Origin: Streptomyces sp. NBC_01244
GTDB taxonomy: Bacteria > Actinomycetota > Actinomycetes > Streptomycetales > Streptomycetaceae
Direction: 5' to 3'
Assembly: GCF_035987325.1 (NCBI RefSeq)
Contig: NZ_CP108488.1
Coordinates: 1,364,001-1,428,000, forward strand
DNA: 64,000 nt
Part shown: piece after piece, positions 49,393 to 57,851 of the stretch
Layout: the number at the start of each line of letters is the position of its first letter
How positions within the stretch are numbered: the stretch's first letter is position 1
Program-made: the position numbers and the translations under genes
Notes under the pieces: model-generated
Seen by the model: the letters and a program-made list of their open reading frames with translations, nothing else
Database searches by the model: none
Told to the model about the DNA's origin: nothing

Positions 49393-49420
49393 CGGTTTAC
49401 TTGGACAAGGGGTGGGCGGC

Positions 49421-50731
49421 ATGGGTACGTACACACAGGGCCACGACGGCGTTGCGGACGAGGGCGAGCGGATGGGGCGGGACGAGCTGGCGGCGCTCCA
49501 GCTGACCCGGCTGCGGGCGACCTTGCGCCGGGCGTACGACCGGGTGCCCTTCTACCGGCAGGCCTTCGACAAGGCCGGCCTGCATCCCGACGACTGCCGC
49601 TCCCTCTCCGATCTCGCGCTGTTCCCCTTCACCACCAAGTCCGATCTGCGCGACCAGTACCCCTTCGGAATGTTCGCCGTGCCGCGCTCCGACGTCCGCC
49701 GCATCCACGCGTCCAGCGGCACCACGGGCCGCCCGACCGTCGTCGGGTACACGGACGGGGACCTGTCCACCTGGGCGGATGTCGTCGCCCGCTCGATCCG
49801 CGCGGCGGGCGGCAGGCCCGGCCAGATCGTCCACATCGCCTACGGGTACGGCCTGTTCACCGGAGGCCTGGGCGCGCACTACGGCGCGGAGCGCCTGGGC
49901 TGTACGGTCGTCCCCGCCTCGGGCGGGATGACGGACCGGCAGGTCCGGCTGATCGAGGACTTCCGGCCGGAGGTCATCATGGTGACCCCCTCCTACATGC
50001 TGACCCTGCTGGACGAGATGGAGCGCCAGGGCATCGATCCCCGCGCCACCTCCCTGCGCACGGGGATCTTCGGCGCCGAGCCGTGGACCGAGGAGATGCG
50101 CCGCGAGATCGAGGAACGCCTGAACATCGACGCGGTGGACATATACGGGCTCTCGGAGGTGATGGGCCCGGGTGTCGCACAGGAGTTCGCCGAGACAAAG
50201 GACGGTCTTCACATATGGGAGGACCACTTCTATCCGGAGGTGGTCGACCCGCTGACGGGCGCCGTGCTGCCGGAGGGCGAGCCCGGGGAGCTGGTCTTCA
50301 CCTCGCTCACCAAGGAGGCGATGCCCATCGTCCGCTACCGCACCCGGGACCTGACCCGACTGCTTCCCGGTACCGTCCGGCCGGCCTTCCGCCGGATGGA
50401 GAAGATCACCGGCCGCAGCGACGACATGATCATCCTGCGCGGGGTGAACCTCTACCCCACCCAGATCGAGGAGGTGCTCCTGCGGACCCCGGCCCTGGCT
50501 CCGCACTTCCAGCTCCGGCTGACCCGGCAGGGGCGGCTGGACGCCCTGACGGTACGGGTGGAGGCACGCCGCGAGAGCGACGCCGGCCAGCGGGAGGCCG
50601 CGGCGGCCTCGGTGGTGCGGGCCGTCAAGGAGGGGGTCGGCGTCTCGGTCACGGTGGAGGTGGTGGATCCGGAGACCCTCGAGCGGTCGGTCGGCAAGAT
50701 CAAGCGGCTGGTGGACCTCCGGGACGCCTGA
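49421..50731 (+). CDS. phenylacetate-CoA ligase family protein (PaaK-like)
   Basis: The 436-residue protein follows PaaK: LRRAYDRVPFYRQAFDKAGL at the N-terminus, the P-loop HASSGTTGRPTVVGYT, TPSYMLTLLDEME, IYGLSEVMGPG, and the C-terminal RSDDMIILRGVNLYPTQIEE. Its length matches PaaK (about 430-440). PaaK activates phenylacetate to its CoA thioester. No other paa genes (epoxidase, isomerase) are nearby, so the true substrate may be another aryl or short acid. ATG 49421 is chosen because AAGGGG lies 8 bp upstream. Confidence 0.92.
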   Translation: MGTYTQGHDGVADEGERMGRDELAALQLTRLRATLRRAYDRVPFYRQAFDKAGLHPDDCRSLSDLALFPFTTKSDLRDQYPFGMFAVPRSDVRRIHASSGTTGRPTVVGYTDGDLSTWADVVARSIRAAGGRPGQIVHIAYGYGLFTGGLGAHYGAERLGCTVVPASGGMTDRQVRLIEDFRPEVIMVTPSYMLTLLDEMERQGIDPRATSLRTGIFGAEPWTEEMRREIEERLNIDAVDIYGLSEVMGPGVAQEFAETKDGLHIWEDHFYPEVVDPLTGAVLPEGEPGELVFTSLTKEAMPIVRYRTRDLTRLLPGTVRPAFRRMEKITGRSDDMIILRGVNLYPTQIEEVLLRTPALAPHFQLRLTRQGRLDALTVRVEARRESDAGQREAAAASVVRAVKEGVGVSVTVEVVDPETLERSVGKIKRLVDLRDA

Positions 50732-50768
50732 GGCTGAGGCTGAGGCTGAGGCTGAGCTCGAGCCTGAG
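50727..50768. repeat. 6-bp tandem repeat (CTGAGG)
   Basis: Four to five units of CTGAGG/CTGAGC follow the PaaK-like stop codon directly. The frame reading through it on the minus strand gives a Gln/Pro repeat with no gene context. It is a simple microsatellite. Confidence 0.75.
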
Positions 50769-50895
50769 CCCGCCGCGCACACGGGACGGACGAGCGCCCG
50801 CGCCGGAGGGCCGGACCGCCGCCGGATCCACCCCTTCGGGCCCACTCGGGGGGCCTTCCGGGAAGCCGCGGGCCCATCCGGGTAGGGAGAGAGGC

Positions 50896-51711
50896 GTGAC
50901 CTCGACCTTCCGGCGGCTCCACGACCGGCTCCAGGCTTCCCATGCCGGGCTGGCGTGGAGCCGTGGGCGGGAGATGGAGCTGATGCACCGGGCCATGGGT
51001 TTCGCCGCCCTCGGCTTCCTCACCCTGGTGCCGCTGCTCGTCGTCGTCGCGGCCGCGGCGCCGGGCAGCGGGTCGGGCTTCGGCCGCTGGCTCGGTCAGG
51101 CCCTCGGGGTGACGGAGTTCTCCCGGGAGCGGGTGGAGATGCTGTTCGGCGCCGCGGACCTCGCGCTGGAGCGGACGACCGCCTTCGGTCTCGCCGCCCT
51201 CGCGGTCTTCGGCCTGACCTTCGGCTCCGCCGTGCAGACCGGGTACGAGAAGGTCTGGGACCTTCCGACGGCCCGCTGGCACACCATGTGGCGGCACGTC
51301 GTCTGGCTCGCCCTGCTGGTCTGCTACCTCGGGCTGCTGGTCCTCATCCCCGCCCCCTCGGACGATGCGCCCGGCACGGTCCTGGGCACCACGGGCGATC
51401 TCATCGGCACCTGCCTGTTCTTCTGGACCTCCCAGTGGATCCTCCTCGGCGGGCGGGTCCGCTGGCGCGCCCTGCTCCCGGGGGCCGCGTGCACCAGCCT
51501 GGGCCTCCTCGGCCTGCGGGTCTTCTCGCAGCTGGTGTTCTCCCCGCTGATCGCCTCCAACGCCGTGACCTACGGCCCCTTCGGCACCCTCCTGGTCGTC
51601 CAGTCCTGGCTGGTCGGCGTCGGCTTCGTGGTCTACGGCGGCGCCCTCGTCGGCCGGCTCTTCCACGAGCACCTCGTCCTGCGCCGCCTCCGCGAAGCGG
51701 AATTCGATTGA
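50896..51711 (+). CDS. YihY/BrkB-like integral membrane protein
   Basis: The 271-residue protein begins with an amphipathic helix and has about six membrane segments (MGFAALGFLTLVPLLVVVAAAA, TAFGLAALAVFGLTFGSAVQ, VVWLALLVCYLGLLVLIPAP, CTSLGLLGLRVFSQLVFSPL, and a last pair ending in VGFVVYGGALVG), with the family-typical YEKVWDLPTARWHTMWR loop. YihY/BrkB (once misnamed RNase BN) is of unknown function. GTG 50896 has GGGAGAGAGG upstream. It follows the PaaK-like gene but lies 164 bp away and need not be co-transcribed. Confidence 0.9.
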   Translation: MTSTFRRLHDRLQASHAGLAWSRGREMELMHRAMGFAALGFLTLVPLLVVVAAAAPGSGSGFGRWLGQALGVTEFSRERVEMLFGAADLALERTTAFGLAALAVFGLTFGSAVQTGYEKVWDLPTARWHTMWRHVVWLALLVCYLGLLVLIPAPSDDAPGTVLGTTGDLIGTCLFFWTSQWILLGGRVRWRALLPGAACTSLGLLGLRVFSQLVFSPLIASNAVTYGPFGTLLVVQSWLVGVGFVVYGGALVGRLFHEHLVLRRLREAEFD

Positions 51712-51785
51712 GCGTGCGATGCCGGCCGTGATACCACTTCATGGTTCGCAAAATGATCACGAGATGGACCAGAGGTGTGGTGGGC

Positions 51786-52310
51786 ATGGCGCTCGGAGAA
51801 CTGGTGAAACTGCGGGCGATGGGCCCCGAGGACGCCGAGGCCCTGTGGCGCTGGAACCACGACCCCGAGGTCATGCGCTGGATGGACGACAACTACGCCC
51901 AGCCGGTGGAGCGCGTCCGCACGTGGCTGACCGAGCGCCCCCGCAACTCCTACGGCGACCTGCTCTTCGGCATCGAAGCGCTCGCCGACGGCGTGCTCGT
52001 CGGGCTGGTCACCCTGCACGATGCGGAACCGGAGAAGGGCATCGCGAAACTCGACATCTACCTGGGCGAGAAGGCGTACTGGGGGCGCGGCTACGCCACC
52101 GACGCGGTGCGGACGGCTTGCCGCTACGGGTTCGAGGACATGCGCCTGCACAAGGTGACGCTGACCGTGGTCACCGAGAACCACGCCGCGCGCAAGGCCT
52201 ACGAGAAGGTCGGCTTCGTCGAGGAGGGCCGCCTGCGTCAGGTCTTCCGCCGCGACGGCCGTTGGTTCGACATGTTCACCATGGGGCTGCTGTCGGACGA
52301 GCTCCGCTGA
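51786..52310 (+). CDS. GNAT N-acetyltransferase (RimJ/RimL-like)
   Basis: The 174-residue protein has the GNAT core: LVKLRAMGPEDAEALWRWNH, IYLGEKAYWGRGYATDAVRT (acetyl-CoA loop RGYAT), and LTVVTENHAARKAYEKVGFV. This layout belongs to the RimJ/RimL group that acetylates protein N-termini or small amines. ATG 51786 is chosen (MALGELVKL); the frame extends upstream to 51741 through a segment without ribosome-binding sites. It is convergent with the acyl-CoA synthetase, with only 6 bp between the stops. Confidence 0.92.
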   Translation: MALGELVKLRAMGPEDAEALWRWNHDPEVMRWMDDNYAQPVERVRTWLTERPRNSYGDLLFGIEALADGVLVGLVTLHDAEPEKGIAKLDIYLGEKAYWGRGYATDAVRTACRYGFEDMRLHKVTLTVVTENHAARKAYEKVGFVEEGRLRQVFRRDGRWFDMFTMGLLSDELR

Positions 52311-52316
52311 CTGCGC

Positions 52317-53846
52317 TCAGGCCGGTGAGGAGAAGCGGTCGCGCAGGGTGCGCTTGAGGATCTTGCCGCTCGCGTTGCGGGGCAGGGCGTCCACGAAGAG
52401 GATCCGTTTCGGGGCCTTGAAGTGCGCCAGCTTCTCGCGGGCGTAGGCCAGGAGTTCCGCCTCCGTGACCCCGTCGCGCGGGACCACCACCGCCGTGACG
52501 GCCTCGATCCACCGTTCGTCCGGGAGGCCGACCACCGCCGCCTCGGCCACGCCCGGGTGGGTGTAGAGCACGTCCTCGACCTGCCGTGAGGCGACCAGGA
52601 CCCCGCCCGAGTTGATGACGTCCTTCACCCGGTCCACGACCGTGTAGTACCCCTCCGGGTCCCGGACCGCCAGGTCGCCGGAGCGGAACCAGCCGTCCCG
52701 GAAGGCCTTCTTCGTCGCCTCCGCGTCGTTCCAGTAGCCCAGGCAGAGCTGCGGGGAGCGGTAGACCACCTCGCCCGCCGTGCCGTCCGGCACCTCGGCC
52801 CCGTCCTCGTCGACGACCCGTGCCTCCACGTGGTGCACCGGCCGACCGCACGAGTCCATCCGCCCCTCGTGCTCCTCCGGCCGCAGCACCGTGGCCAGCG
52901 GGCCGATCTCGCTCTGGCCGAAGCAGTTGTAGAAGCCGAGACCGGGCAGCCGCGCCCGCAGCCGTTCCAAAACCGGCACCGGCATGATCGAGGCGCCGTA
53001 GTAGGCCTTGCGCAGGGCGGACAGGTCACGGACGGCGAAGTCCGCGAAGTCGGGGTGATTCGCCAGCCCGATCCACACCGTCGGCGGCGCGAACAGGCTG
53101 TCCGCCTCCCCCGCCTCCACCAGGTCGAAGATCTCTTCCGCGACCGGGGCGTCCACGATCGTGTTCCGCGCGCCCACCGCCAGGTACGGCAGCAGGAACA
53201 CGTGCATCTGCGCCGAGTGGTACAGCGGCAGGGAGTGCACCGGCAGATCGCCCTCCGCCAGGTCCAGGGCCGCGATCGCGCTCTCGTACTCGTGGCAGAG
53301 CGCCTCGTGCGTCATCATCGCCCCCTTCGGCAGGGCGGTGGTCCCGGAGGTGTACAGCAGCTGCGCCAGCCGGGACGGGTCCCCGGAGCGGGTGAAGGTC
53401 CCGGGTCCGGCGGGCTCCGCCGGTTCGGCGAGGAGGGCGAGGAAGGAGCCGGGCGCGTCGCGCAGCGGGCGTACGGCGAACCCGTCCGGGACCCTCCCGG
53501 ACGGCTCGGGGTCCGCGAGGACGAGGGAGCTCCCGGAGTTCTCCAGGATGTACGCGAGGTCCTCCCCGGTGAGGTTCTGGTTGACGGGGACGTGCGTGAG
53601 CCCGGCCCGGGCGCAGGCGAGGAAGGCGAGGAGGTAGGCGTCGGAGTTGTGCCCGAAGGTCGCGACCCGGTCCCCCTCGGCCAGCCCGTAGCGCCCGCGC
53701 AGGACGGCCGCGCCCGTGGAGACGGCCGCGTCGAGTTCCGCGTAGGTCCAGGTCCGCTCGCGGTAGCGGACCGCGACCCGGTCCGGGACGCGCCGCGCGC
53801 TGTCGTGGAGCAGTCCGTCGACCGTGTTCTTCCGCACCGGGGTCAT
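52317..53846 (-). CDS. acyl-CoA synthetase (ANL superfamily)
   Basis: The 509-residue enzyme has the P-loop YTSGTTALPKGAMMTH, NCFGQSEIGPLATVL, the Asp of GDLAVRDPEGYYTVVDR, and the C-terminal RNASGKILKRTL with the catalytic Lys. It activates an unknown acid. It is divergent from the secreted Ntn acylase, and the shared gap carries operator copy B. ATG 53846 (MTPVRKNTVDGLLHD) is chosen at the usual N-terminus; GATCCCGCC upstream is a weak ribosome-binding site. An acylase next to a CoA ligase would allow released fatty acids to be captured, which is an inference. Confidence 0.92.
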   Translation of the reverse strand: MTPVRKNTVDGLLHDSARRVPDRVAVRYRERTWTYAELDAAVSTGAAVLRGRYGLAEGDRVATFGHNSDAYLLAFLACARAGLTHVPVNQNLTGEDLAYILENSGSSLVLADPEPSGRVPDGFAVRPLRDAPGSFLALLAEPAEPAGPGTFTRSGDPSRLAQLLYTSGTTALPKGAMMTHEALCHEYESAIAALDLAEGDLPVHSLPLYHSAQMHVFLLPYLAVGARNTIVDAPVAEEIFDLVEAGEADSLFAPPTVWIGLANHPDFADFAVRDLSALRKAYYGASIMPVPVLERLRARLPGLGFYNCFGQSEIGPLATVLRPEEHEGRMDSCGRPVHHVEARVVDEDGAEVPDGTAGEVVYRSPQLCLGYWNDAEATKKAFRDGWFRSGDLAVRDPEGYYTVVDRVKDVINSGGVLVASRQVEDVLYTHPGVAEAAVVGLPDERWIEAVTAVVVPRDGVTEAELLAYAREKLAHFKAPKRILFVDALPRNASGKILKRTLRDRFSSPA

Positions 53847-53936
53847 GGCGGGATCTTCGTCTGCGCGTGCGGCCGGGGTCAATGACCCGGGCGCCGTGGA
53901 TGGCCGGCCGGAACATCCAGGGATACCAAACGGCAT

Positions 53937-53953
53937 GTTGACATGACGTCAGG
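53937..53953. promoter_or_regulatory. shared operator copy B: TTGAC-N5-GTCAG
   Basis: TTGAC (53938-53942) and GTCAG (53948-53952) flank ATGAC. It differs from copies A and C by T for C in the first half-site and by G flanks, so it is the weakest of the three. It lies 91 bp from the acyl-CoA synthetase start and 85 bp from the acylase start. Confidence 0.55.
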
Positions 53954-54024
53954 TGGCCTGCATGAGTGTGGGGGCACACCAGCACCACCCACCCGCTCGG
54001 GCGATCGCGCCCGTCCGCAGGCTA

Positions 54025-54040
54025 CTTGGGAGGTACGTTG
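54025..54040 (+). promoter_or_regulatory. ribosome-binding site fixing a TTG start for the acylase
   Basis: GGGAGG at 54028-54033 is followed after TACG by TTG 54038-54040, directly in frame with the signal peptide LRLLHGRRRARPRFRR. No ATG or GTG lies at a suitable spacing. Confidence 0.7.
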
Positions 54041-56512
54041 CGCCTACTCCACGGACGCCGTCGCGCCCGTCCGCGCTTCCGCCGCGCCGCCGTCACCGGC
54101 ACCGCGCTGCTGGCAGCCGTCTCGGCGATACCCGGGGCCGCCGCCCTGGACCAGGGCTCCGGCCCGTCCGGCGGCGGCCTCTCCGCCGTCATCCGCTACA
54201 CCGAGAACGGGATCCCGCACATCCTGGCCCGGGACTACGCCCACCTCGGGTTCGGCACCGGCTGGGCGCAGGCCGCCGACCAGGTGTGCGTGCTCGCCGA
54301 CGGGTTCCTGACCGTCTCCGGGGAGCGGTCGCGGTGGTTCGGCCCGGACACCGCGCCCGACGGGTCGCTCTCCTCCGCCGCCGGGAACCTCTCCAGCGAC
54401 CTGTTCTTCAAAGGCGTGCGCGACTCCGGCACCGTGGAGAAGCTGCTGGCCGTGCCCGCGCCGGCCGGGCCGGGCAAGGAGGTCAAAGAGCTGATGCGGG
54501 GCTGGGCCGCCGGCTACAACGCCTGGCTGGCCCAGAACCAGATCACCGACCCGGCCTGCAAGGGCGCCGGTTGGGTGCGCCCGGTCACCACCACCGACAT
54601 CGCCGCCCGCGGCTTCGCCGTCTCGGTCCTCGGCGGCCAGGGCCGCGCCGTCGACGGCATCACCTCGGCGCGGCCCCCGGGCGCCCCGGGAGCCGCCCCG
54701 CCCTCCACGGCCGTCCCGGACACGGCCGGCGTCGATCCGGCCGGCGTCGATCCGGCCGCCGCCGCGGAGGCGGCCCGGGAGTTCTTCGACACCAGCCGCT
54801 ACGACATGGGTTCCAACGCGGTGGCCTTCGCCGGCTCCACCACCGCGAGCGGCTCCGGCCTGCTCCTCGGCAACCCGCACTATCCGTGGCAGGGCGGCCG
54901 CCGGTTCTGGCAGTCGCAGCAGACCATCCCCGGCGAGCTGAACGTCTCGGGCGGCTCGCTGCTCGGCACCACCGTGGTGAACATCGGCTTCAACGAGAAG
55001 GTGGCCTGGAGCCACACGGTGGCCACCGGCACCCCCGTCAACCTCCACCAGCTGGCCCTCGACCCGGCCGACCCGACCGCCTATCTGGTGGACGGCAAGC
55101 CGGAGAGGATGACCGCACGGACCGTCAGCGTCCCGGTCCCGGGCGGCGCCCCGGTCACCCGGACCCAGTGGTGGACCCGCTACGGCCCGGTCCTGTCCGG
55201 CCTCGGCGCCGGCCTCCCGCTGCCCTGGACCACGACCACCGCCTACGCGCTGGCCGACCCCAATGCCGCGAACATGCGCGGCTCCGCCACGGCCCTGGCC
55301 ATGGGCAGGGCCCGCTCGGTGGCCGGCGTTCAGGACGCCCTGCGGCGCACCCAGGGGCTGCCCTGGGTCAACACGGTGGCCGCCGACTCGGCGGGCGGCA
55401 CCCTCTTCACCCAGTCCCAGGTGCTCCCCCGGATCACGGACGAGCTCGCCGCGCGCTGCTCGACCCCGCTGGGCAGGGCCACGTACCCGTCCTCGGGGCT
55501 GGCGGTGCTGGACGGTTCGCGCGGTGACTGCGCGCCCGGCTCCGACCCGGACGCGGTCCAGCCCGGGGTCTTCGGCCCGGGCAGGGCGCCGACGCTGCGC
55601 GATGCCCCGTACGCCGAGAACTCCAACGACAGCGCCTGGCTGGCCAACGCGGAGCAGCCGCTCACCGGCTACGAGCGGATCTGGGGCAATGTCGGGACCC
55701 CGCGCTCACTGCGGACCCGGGGCGCCCTGGAGGACGTCTCCTCGATGGCCGGGCGGGGCGGGCTTACGGTGGCGGACCTGCAGGAGCAGCAGTTCGCGAA
55801 CCGGGTCCCGGCCGGTGATCTGGCGGCGGCCGACGCGGCGAAGGCCTGCGCGGCGCTGCCGGGCGGGACGGCCACGGGCTCCGACGGCGCCGCCGTGGAC
55901 GTGTCGGCGGCCTGCGGGGTGCTGGCGGCCTGGAACCGTACGGCCGACAGCACGAGCCGCGGCGCCCTGCTCTTCGACCGGTTCTGGCGGAAGCTGACCG
56001 CGAGCACGGCGGCCAAGGAGCTGTGGCTGGTGCCCTTCGACGCGGCGGATCCGGTACGGACACCCCGCACGCTCAACCAGTCGGCGCCCGGGATCGGGCG
56101 GGCCCTCGCCGACACGGTGGCGGAGCTGGGGAAGGCGGGCATCGCACCCGACGCCCCGCTCGGGGAGCACCAGTTCGTGGTGCGCGGCGGGCAGAAGCTG
56201 CCGGTGGGCGGCGGAACGGAGGCCCTGGGCGTCTGGAACAAGATCGAGGCTCCGTGGAACGCGGCGGGCGGCGGCTACCCGGAGGTCCTGCACGGCTCCA
56301 GCCACATCCAGGCCGTCGGCTGGGACGGCGGCCGCTGCCCGGTGGCGCGCACCCTGCTGACGTACAGCCAGTCCTCGAACCCGAATTCCCCGCACTCGGC
56401 CGACCAGACCCGGCTCTTCTCCCAGGAGCGCTGGGTGAAGGCACGGTTCTGCGAGCGGGACATCCTCACCTCGCCCCGGCTGAAGGTGGTCTGGCCGCGC
56501 GAGCGGCACTGA
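54038..56512 (+). CDS. secreted penicillin/acyl-homoserine-lactone acylase family Ntn hydrolase
   Basis: The 824-residue precursor starts with a long basic signal peptide (ending near SAIPGAAALDQG) and has the acylase alpha chain, a low-complexity spacer, and a beta chain beginning at the self-processing Ser in DMGSNAVAFAGS. The Ser-Asn-Ala start, NPHYPWQGGRRFW and NIGFNEKVAWSHTV match aculeacin-acylase/AhlM-type enzymes that remove fatty acyl chains from lactones or cyclic lipopeptides. The spacer (about residues 215-255) contains a duplicated AGVDP unit. Start is TTG with GGGAGG. It shares a divergent promoter with an acyl-CoA synthetase. Confidence 0.93.
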   Translation: MRLLHGRRRARPRFRRAAVTGTALLAAVSAIPGAAALDQGSGPSGGGLSAVIRYTENGIPHILARDYAHLGFGTGWAQAADQVCVLADGFLTVSGERSRWFGPDTAPDGSLSSAAGNLSSDLFFKGVRDSGTVEKLLAVPAPAGPGKEVKELMRGWAAGYNAWLAQNQITDPACKGAGWVRPVTTTDIAARGFAVSVLGGQGRAVDGITSARPPGAPGAAPPSTAVPDTAGVDPAGVDPAAAAEAAREFFDTSRYDMGSNAVAFAGSTTASGSGLLLGNPHYPWQGGRRFWQSQQTIPGELNVSGGSLLGTTVVNIGFNEKVAWSHTVATGTPVNLHQLALDPADPTAYLVDGKPERMTARTVSVPVPGGAPVTRTQWWTRYGPVLSGLGAGLPLPWTTTTAYALADPNAANMRGSATALAMGRARSVAGVQDALRRTQGLPWVNTVAADSAGGTLFTQSQVLPRITDELAARCSTPLGRATYPSSGLAVLDGSRGDCAPGSDPDAVQPGVFGPGRAPTLRDAPYAENSNDSAWLANAEQPLTGYERIWGNVGTPRSLRTRGALEDVSSMAGRGGLTVADLQEQQFANRVPAGDLAAADAAKACAALPGGTATGSDGAAVDVSAACGVLAAWNRTADSTSRGALLFDRFWRKLTASTAAKELWLVPFDAADPVRTPRTLNQSAPGIGRALADTVAELGKAGIAPDAPLGEHQFVVRGGQKLPVGGGTEALGVWNKIEAPWNAAGGGYPEVLHGSSHIQAVGWDGGRCPVARTLLTYSQSSNPNSPHSADQTRLFSQERWVKARFCERDILTSPRLKVVWPRERH

Positions 56513-56515
56513 CCG

Positions 56516-56575
56516 GTGCGACCGCGACCCCGTACGGCAGGCCTCCGGGGCCCGTCGTACGGGGTCGCGGCGCAC
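56516..56575. terminator. long bidirectional hairpin after acylase
   Basis: GTGCG plus CCGCGACCCCGTACG (56516-56536, with one unpaired A) pairs with CGTACGGGGTCGCGG plus CGCAC (56556-56575). It fills the whole gap between stops at 56512 and 56576 and can stop transcription from both sides. Confidence 0.85.
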
Positions 56576-57715
56576 TCAGGGGCTGACGGCGAGGAAGAGG
56601 TACGCGGCCAGCAGCACGAGGTGCACGCCGCCCTGGAGCAGGGTGGCGCGGCCCGGGACGATGGTGAGGGCGCTGACGACGACGGTCAGCGCGAGCAGCA
56701 CCATGTGGACGGGTTCGAGCCCGAGCACCAACGGCCCGGAGAGCCAGATCGTGGCGAGGGCGATGGCCGGGATGGTCAGGCCGATGCTCGCGATGGCGGA
56801 GCCGTAGGCGAGGTTGAGGCTGGTCTGCACGCGGTCGCGGCGGGCCGCGCGGACGGCGGCGAGGGTCTCGGGTGCCAGGACGAGCAGGGCGATGATCACA
56901 CCGACCACGGCGTAGGGCAGGCCGAGGTCGGCGACTCCGCGTTCGATGGTCGGGGAGACCGCCTTGGCGTTTCCGACGACGGCGACGAGCGCCACGAGCA
57001 GCAGGCCGAGGCTGATCAGGGCGGCTCGGGCGGTGGGCGGCTCGGCGTGCTCGTCCTCCTCACCGGCGGCCGCGGCGGCGGCCGCCTGCGCCGCCTCCTT
57101 GCGGATCCGCTTGGTGTCGACGGGCAGGAAGTAGTCGCGGTGGCGGACCGTCTGGACGGCGACGAACAGCCCGTAGAGGGCGAGGGAGGCGGTGGCGGCG
57201 AAGGCGAGCTGGGCCGTGGAGAACTCGGGGCCGGGCTTGGTGGTGGTGAAGGTGGGCAGGACGAGGCTGAGTACGGCCAGCGTGGCGACGGTGGCCAGGG
57301 CCGCGCCCGATCCCTCGGCGTTGAAGACGGCGACGCGGTTGCGCAGGGCCCCGACGAGCAGGGACAGGCCGACGATGCCGTTGCACGTGATCATGACGGC
57401 GGCGAAGACGGTGTCCCGCGCGAGGGAGGAGGTCTTGTCCCCGCCGTCGGCCAGCAGGGTGACGATGAGGGCCACCTCGATGACGGTGACCGCGACGGCG
57501 AGGACCAGCGAGCCGAAGGGTTCGCCGACCCGGTGCGCGACGACCTCGGCGTGGTGGACCGCCGCCAGCACGGCGCCGGCCAGGCAGAGGGCCACCAGGG
57601 CCACGGCGAGCGAAGGCAGGTCGCGTCCCCAGCTGAAGACGAGCGCGACGAGCGCCACCACGGGGACCAGGACGGTCCAGTCGGTCAGGGGGGATCTGTG
57701 GGTTGCCGTACTCAT
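56576..57715 (-). CDS. ChaA-like calcium (sodium):proton antiporter
   Basis: The 379-residue protein has two CaCA halves with the characteristic repeats: GEPFGSLVLAVAVTVIEVAL in the first and LLVLAPETLAAVRAARRDRVQTSLNLAYGSAIASIGLT (in two pieces) in the second, separated by an acidic loop (GEEDEHAEPP). About 11 membrane helices are visible. ChaA exports Ca2+ or Na+ in exchange for protons. It is a single-gene unit between convergent and co-directional neighbours. ATG 57715 (MSTATHRSPL) is chosen; a TTG 9 bp upstream is possible. Confidence 0.92.
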   Translation of the reverse strand: MSTATHRSPLTDWTVLVPVVALVALVFSWGRDLPSLAVALVALCLAGAVLAAVHHAEVVAHRVGEPFGSLVLAVAVTVIEVALIVTLLADGGDKTSSLARDTVFAAVMITCNGIVGLSLLVGALRNRVAVFNAEGSGAALATVATLAVLSLVLPTFTTTKPGPEFSTAQLAFAATASLALYGLFVAVQTVRHRDYFLPVDTKRIRKEAAQAAAAAAAGEEDEHAEPPTARAALISLGLLLVALVAVVGNAKAVSPTIERGVADLGLPYAVVGVIIALLVLAPETLAAVRAARRDRVQTSLNLAYGSAIASIGLTIPAIALATIWLSGPLVLGLEPVHMVLLALTVVVSALTIVPGRATLLQGGVHLVLLAAYLFLAVSP

Positions 57716-57851
57716 ATCAGCCAACTTGCCAGAACTGTCCGGCCTGTGCGGTCGAACAGCCGCCTACACGCCTTTGACGTGGTACTTCTCACGAAATTCC
57801 GGGCGTGGCGGACGGATGGGACGGGCCGGCCCCGTAGGGCCGGCCCGGTCC

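Noticed and set aside
50727..50768. Minus-strand protein with Gln/Pro repeat across the CTGAGG microsatellite
   Set aside because: It is the antisense of the PaaK and YihY genes with no start context; both plus-strand genes are well supported.
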